This document shows, piece by piece, positions 61,843 to 64,000 of a DNA stretch of 64,000 bases. How positions within the stretch are numbered: position 1 is the stretch's first letter; every line of letters begins with the position of its first letter. The notes under the pieces are model-generated. The model was not told where the DNA came from, made no database searches, and saw only the letters and a program-made list of their open reading frames with translations. This DNA comes from Chryseosolibacter histidinae. GTDB taxonomy: Bacteria; Bacteroidota; Bacteroidia; Cytophagales; Cyclobacteriaceae. The stretch covers positions 1-64,000 of the forward strand of contig NZ_JAHESF010000013.1 of assembly GCF_018598225.1 (NCBI RefSeq), given 5' to 3'. Made by a program: the position numbers and the translations under genes.

Positions 61843-62856
61843 TCAAACCTCCACCATCGCTTTGATCACCCCTGTTTTGGGATCGAGCCATTTTTCAAAT
61901 TCGTCTTTCACCTGGCCGAAGGTGACACGATGCGTGATGTAGGTTTTCGGGTCTACCTTTCCTGCTTTCATAGATTGCGTTACATGCTCAAAATCTTCAC
62001 GGGTGGCATTGCGGCTGCTCATGAGGGTGCCTTCGCGTTTGTGAAACTCGGGATGGCTGAAAATTATTTCGCCCCGCTGCAGGCCCACCAGCACGTAGCG
62101 CGCGCCGTGAGCCATGTATTGAAATGCATTGTTGATAGCGTTGAGGCTGCCGGTAGCATCGATCACCACGGTGGGCATGTCGCCAGACGTGATGGCCTTC
62201 AGCTGCTCAGTAACATCACCCGTGCGGCCGTTGATGGTATGGGCAACCTTCAGGCGGTCTTTGCAGAAAGCGAGCCGCATGTCATTGATGTCGAGGGCGA
62301 TCACTTTTCCACCGGCGATGCGCGCAAATTCCATCACCCCCAGTCCAATGGGGCCCGCTCCCACCACCAGCACAAATTCTCCGGGCCTTACGCCTGCCCG
62401 CTTCACACCATGAGCACCGATAGCCAGTGGCTCAACAAGGGCGAGCTCGTCGAACGTTAATCCGTTGCTGTGCACGAGCAGGTGCGATGGAACAGACAGG
62501 TATTCTGCCATACCACCATCCACATGCACGCCACATACCTGGAGGCTTGCACAGCAGTTGGTCTTGCCCGCGCGACAGGCCACACAGGTACCGCAGTGAA
62601 AGTATGGGATAAAGGTGACGGCCTCCCCTTTACTAAAACCGTTAGCGCCATCCGCCTCCACGAGCTCGCCGGCCAGCTCATGACCGAGGATCCGCGGATA
62701 GCTGAAAAAGGGCTGTGTGCCCTCGAAGGCATGAAGGTCTGTGCCACAGATACCGATGCGCCTGATCCGGATGATGGCGTTCCCTTTCGATAGCACGGGC
62801 ATTTCCCTATCACTGTATTCAAATTTCCCCGGATTGAGGCATACCAAACTTTTCAT
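61843..62856 (-). CDS. Zinc-dependent alcohol dehydrogenase, L-galactonate 5-dehydrogenase (LgoD)-like
   Basis: The product has 337 aa of the medium-chain dehydrogenase family. Catalytic zinc ligands lie in GICGTDLHAF (Cys-37) and LGHE. The structural zinc set is CGTCVACRAGKTNCC (four cysteines, about 92-106). The NAD motif is VVGAGPIGLG (about 164). The stretch GTQPFFSYPRILGHE and the SHPEFHKREGTLMSSRNAT segment near the C-terminus resemble E. coli LgoD/YjjN, so a sugar-acid or polyol 5-dehydrogenase is likely. The substrate is not proven. Confidence 0.88.
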   Translation of the reverse strand: MKSLVCLNPGKFEYSDREMPVLSKGNAIIRIRRIGICGTDLHAFEGTQPFFSYPRILGHELAGELVEADGANGFSKGEAVTFIPYFHCGTCVACRAGKTNCCASLQVCGVHVDGGMAEYLSVPSHLLVHSNGLTFDELALVEPLAIGAHGVKRAGVRPGEFVLVVGAGPIGLGVMEFARIAGGKVIALDINDMRLAFCKDRLKVAHTINGRTGDVTEQLKAITSGDMPTVVIDATGSLNAINNAFQYMAHGARYVLVGLQRGEIIFSHPEFHKREGTLMSSRNATREDFEHVTQSMKAGKVDPKTYITHRVTFGQVKDEFEKWLDPKTGVIKAMVEV

Positions 62857-63004
62857 GAGATGACGTGTATTACTTGTTTTGTTAAGAGCGAATATAGCAC
62901 CGGATTTCCTTTATATTAAGTGTAAATTTTACGGTTATAGAATTATTTAAGTTCCGGAAGGCGGAGCTGGTAAATAAATACACGGAAAGAAATCCTTTTA
63001 AAAC

Positions 63005-63646
63005 TCAGACAGCCCGGTAAGAAGTTCGCGGTGCCACCCACAGGCCTGCGGCAAAGGCCAGGTTGCAAATAGCGTTGATGATGGAGTGAACATTGTACAT
63101 CATCAGCAGGTCGTCTTTGTCAGGCGCCTTGTATTTGGAAAAAGCAAAGACGATGAAACACGACGAAAAGTAAAAGAGGATAGCGCCGTTGATGAAACAA
63201 AGCCCACCCTCCATCCGCGACTTATCGATGGACACCTCATAAAAAACGTAGCTGCACAACCCGCCAAAATAGATACACTCGATGGCCCGGGGCAGGCTGT
63301 TGAATTCCTTGATGTTGTTGCCAACGCTTGAATACACCAGCGATATGGCGGCGATGGCGATGGTGGCGATCCAGATGATCCGTTTTTCTACAGGCTCCTT
63401 CAGCTGGTGAATGAAGAACATGCTCAGCAGGATGATCTCGGCCAGCGCATAGAAGTGCATGCCAATGAGGTTGTTGGTACCAAAATACGGAAGGCTGAAC
63501 ATCAGCAGCTCTGTTAAAAAGCCGATACCTGCCAGTATCGCTACAAGCTTGTAATGCAACGCAAGCGTGTTGAAACGAATAAATCCCACCAAACAGGGGA
63601 TGAGAATGGTTGCTGCCAGCAGGATCGCGATCTGATAACCGAACAT
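63005..63646 (-). CDS. Multi-span membrane protein of unknown function
   Basis: ATG 63646 gives 213 aa. A longer in-frame start (63709) would overlap the gene upstream, and I discard it. There are about seven hydrophobic helices, including IAILLAATILIPCLVGFI, LHYKLVAILAGIGFLTELLMF, FYALAEIILLSMFF, IIWIATIAIAAISL, GGLCFINGAILFYFSS and IINAICNLAFAAGLWVAP. No family is recognised. It lies 10 bp after the 109-aa gene and is probably co-transcribed with it. Confidence 0.7.
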   Translation of the reverse strand: MFGYQIAILLAATILIPCLVGFIRFNTLALHYKLVAILAGIGFLTELLMFSLPYFGTNNLIGMHFYALAEIILLSMFFIHQLKEPVEKRIIWIATIAIAAISLVYSSVGNNIKEFNSLPRAIECIYFGGLCSYVFYEVSIDKSRMEGGLCFINGAILFYFSSCFIVFAFSKYKAPDKDDLLMMYNVHSIINAICNLAFAAGLWVAPRTSYRAV

Positions 63647-63656
63647 CACACGGGGT

Positions 63657-63986
63657 TTAAGGACAATACGGAGGACACGGCAATGAAGCATCTGCGCCGT
63701 CTGAATCATCGGGATCGAAAGTGGAGATCACCTTTTCCGCCACTGTTCTGATGATCTTACCGGTAGCGTCGCAGGCGAAGAACACAGGGTGCATATTGCC
63801 GTCGTCGTCGATACCGTACTGGATGCGCAGGCCAACAGCACCCGGCTTCCGCAGCAGCTTGAGAAGAATGTCCGCGCCAACGAAGCTGCTCTGCGTTACG
63901 ATGCTTGTTTTCTTCCAGTTCTCTGTTAGCTGTCTCTCCCTGGCTTTGCTGATGATCTTGCCTACCTGTTTATTGAAATCGCTCAT
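63657..63986 (-). CDS. Uncharacterised 109-aa protein
   Basis: The product is a soluble protein with a basic N-terminal helix (KQVGKIISKARERQ). A central beta-rich part follows (RIQYGIDDDGNMHPVFFACDATGKII). It ends in an acidic then cysteine-containing tail (DDSDGADASLPCPPYCP). No family is recognised. It begins 15 bp from the window edge, with the membrane protein gene right behind it. Confidence 0.65.
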   Translation of the reverse strand: MSDFNKQVGKIISKARERQLTENWKKTSIVTQSSFVGADILLKLLRKPGAVGLRIQYGIDDDGNMHPVFFACDATGKIIRTVAEKVISTFDPDDSDGADASLPCPPYCP

Positions 63987-64000
63987 TGATTTTTTGCGCT

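Overview
The window comes from a member of the Bacteroidota, most likely of the Cytophagales (Chryseolinea/Ohtaekwangia-like); the lineage is inferred from gene content, not from a marker gene. The evidence is: gliding/type IX secretion (T9SS) signatures (GldA, a GldF-like permease and GldG; a PorP/SprF protein; type A and type B T9SS sorting domains), an ECF sigma/FecR pair, many orphan histidine kinases, TAnnTTTG-type promoter elements, and moderate GC. No rRNA, tRNA, phage, IS transposase or CRISPR was seen.

Layout. 1-6.7 kb: a metallophosphoesterase, an MFS transporter and an ECF sigma / tiny lipoprotein / FecR-like / 97-aa protein cluster. 6.8-9 kb: an SMP-30/gluconolactonase-like protein, then 7.8-13.2 kb a three-gene signalling operon (CHASE3-GAF hybrid kinase, CheR, receiver-kinase). 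13.5-16 kb: an SMR exporter, a Crp-like regulator and several tiny or unknown proteins. 16.1-18.7 kb: a divergent LytTR regulator / LytS-type kinase pair. 18.9-24 kb: an esterase and the gldA-gldF-gldG-DUF4340 operon. 24-28.4 kb: two PAS/TPR kinases, a LuxR-type regulator and a lone receiver. 28.6-35 kb: a 2116-aa secreted subtilase with three PA14 domains. 36-40.6 kb: a complete D-glucarate catabolic operon (dehydratase with a Tat-like leader, aldolase, GntP-type permease, tartronate semialdehyde reductase). 40.8-44.5 kb: an unknown membrane protein, an AraC regulator and two short-chain dehydrogenases. 44.6-58.8 kb: a four-gene, tightly overlapped operon of a 3157-aa adhesin with 36 HYR repeats, PorP/SprF, a TPR/PD40 protein and a histidine kinase. 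59-64 kb: an outer-membrane-like protein overlapping a heavy-metal-associated protein, a phytanoyl-CoA dioxygenase-like protein, an LgoD-like dehydrogenase and two unknown proteins.

Two things stand out. The first is the adhesin operon: gene order and 1-4 bp junctions suggest that a huge T9SS-secreted surface filament, its outer-membrane anchor, a periplasmic beta-propeller/TPR connector and an inner-membrane kinase are made together, which looks like a surface-contact sensing device. The second is a striking population of low-complexity, often self-complementary repeats (at least nine word families). Most sit within about 25 bp of stop codons; two supply the last codons and stop of genes, and one family member lies in frame inside a kinase gene.

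Signalling is dense (six histidine kinases, three receiver-type regulators outside hybrids), while obvious cognate partners are few.
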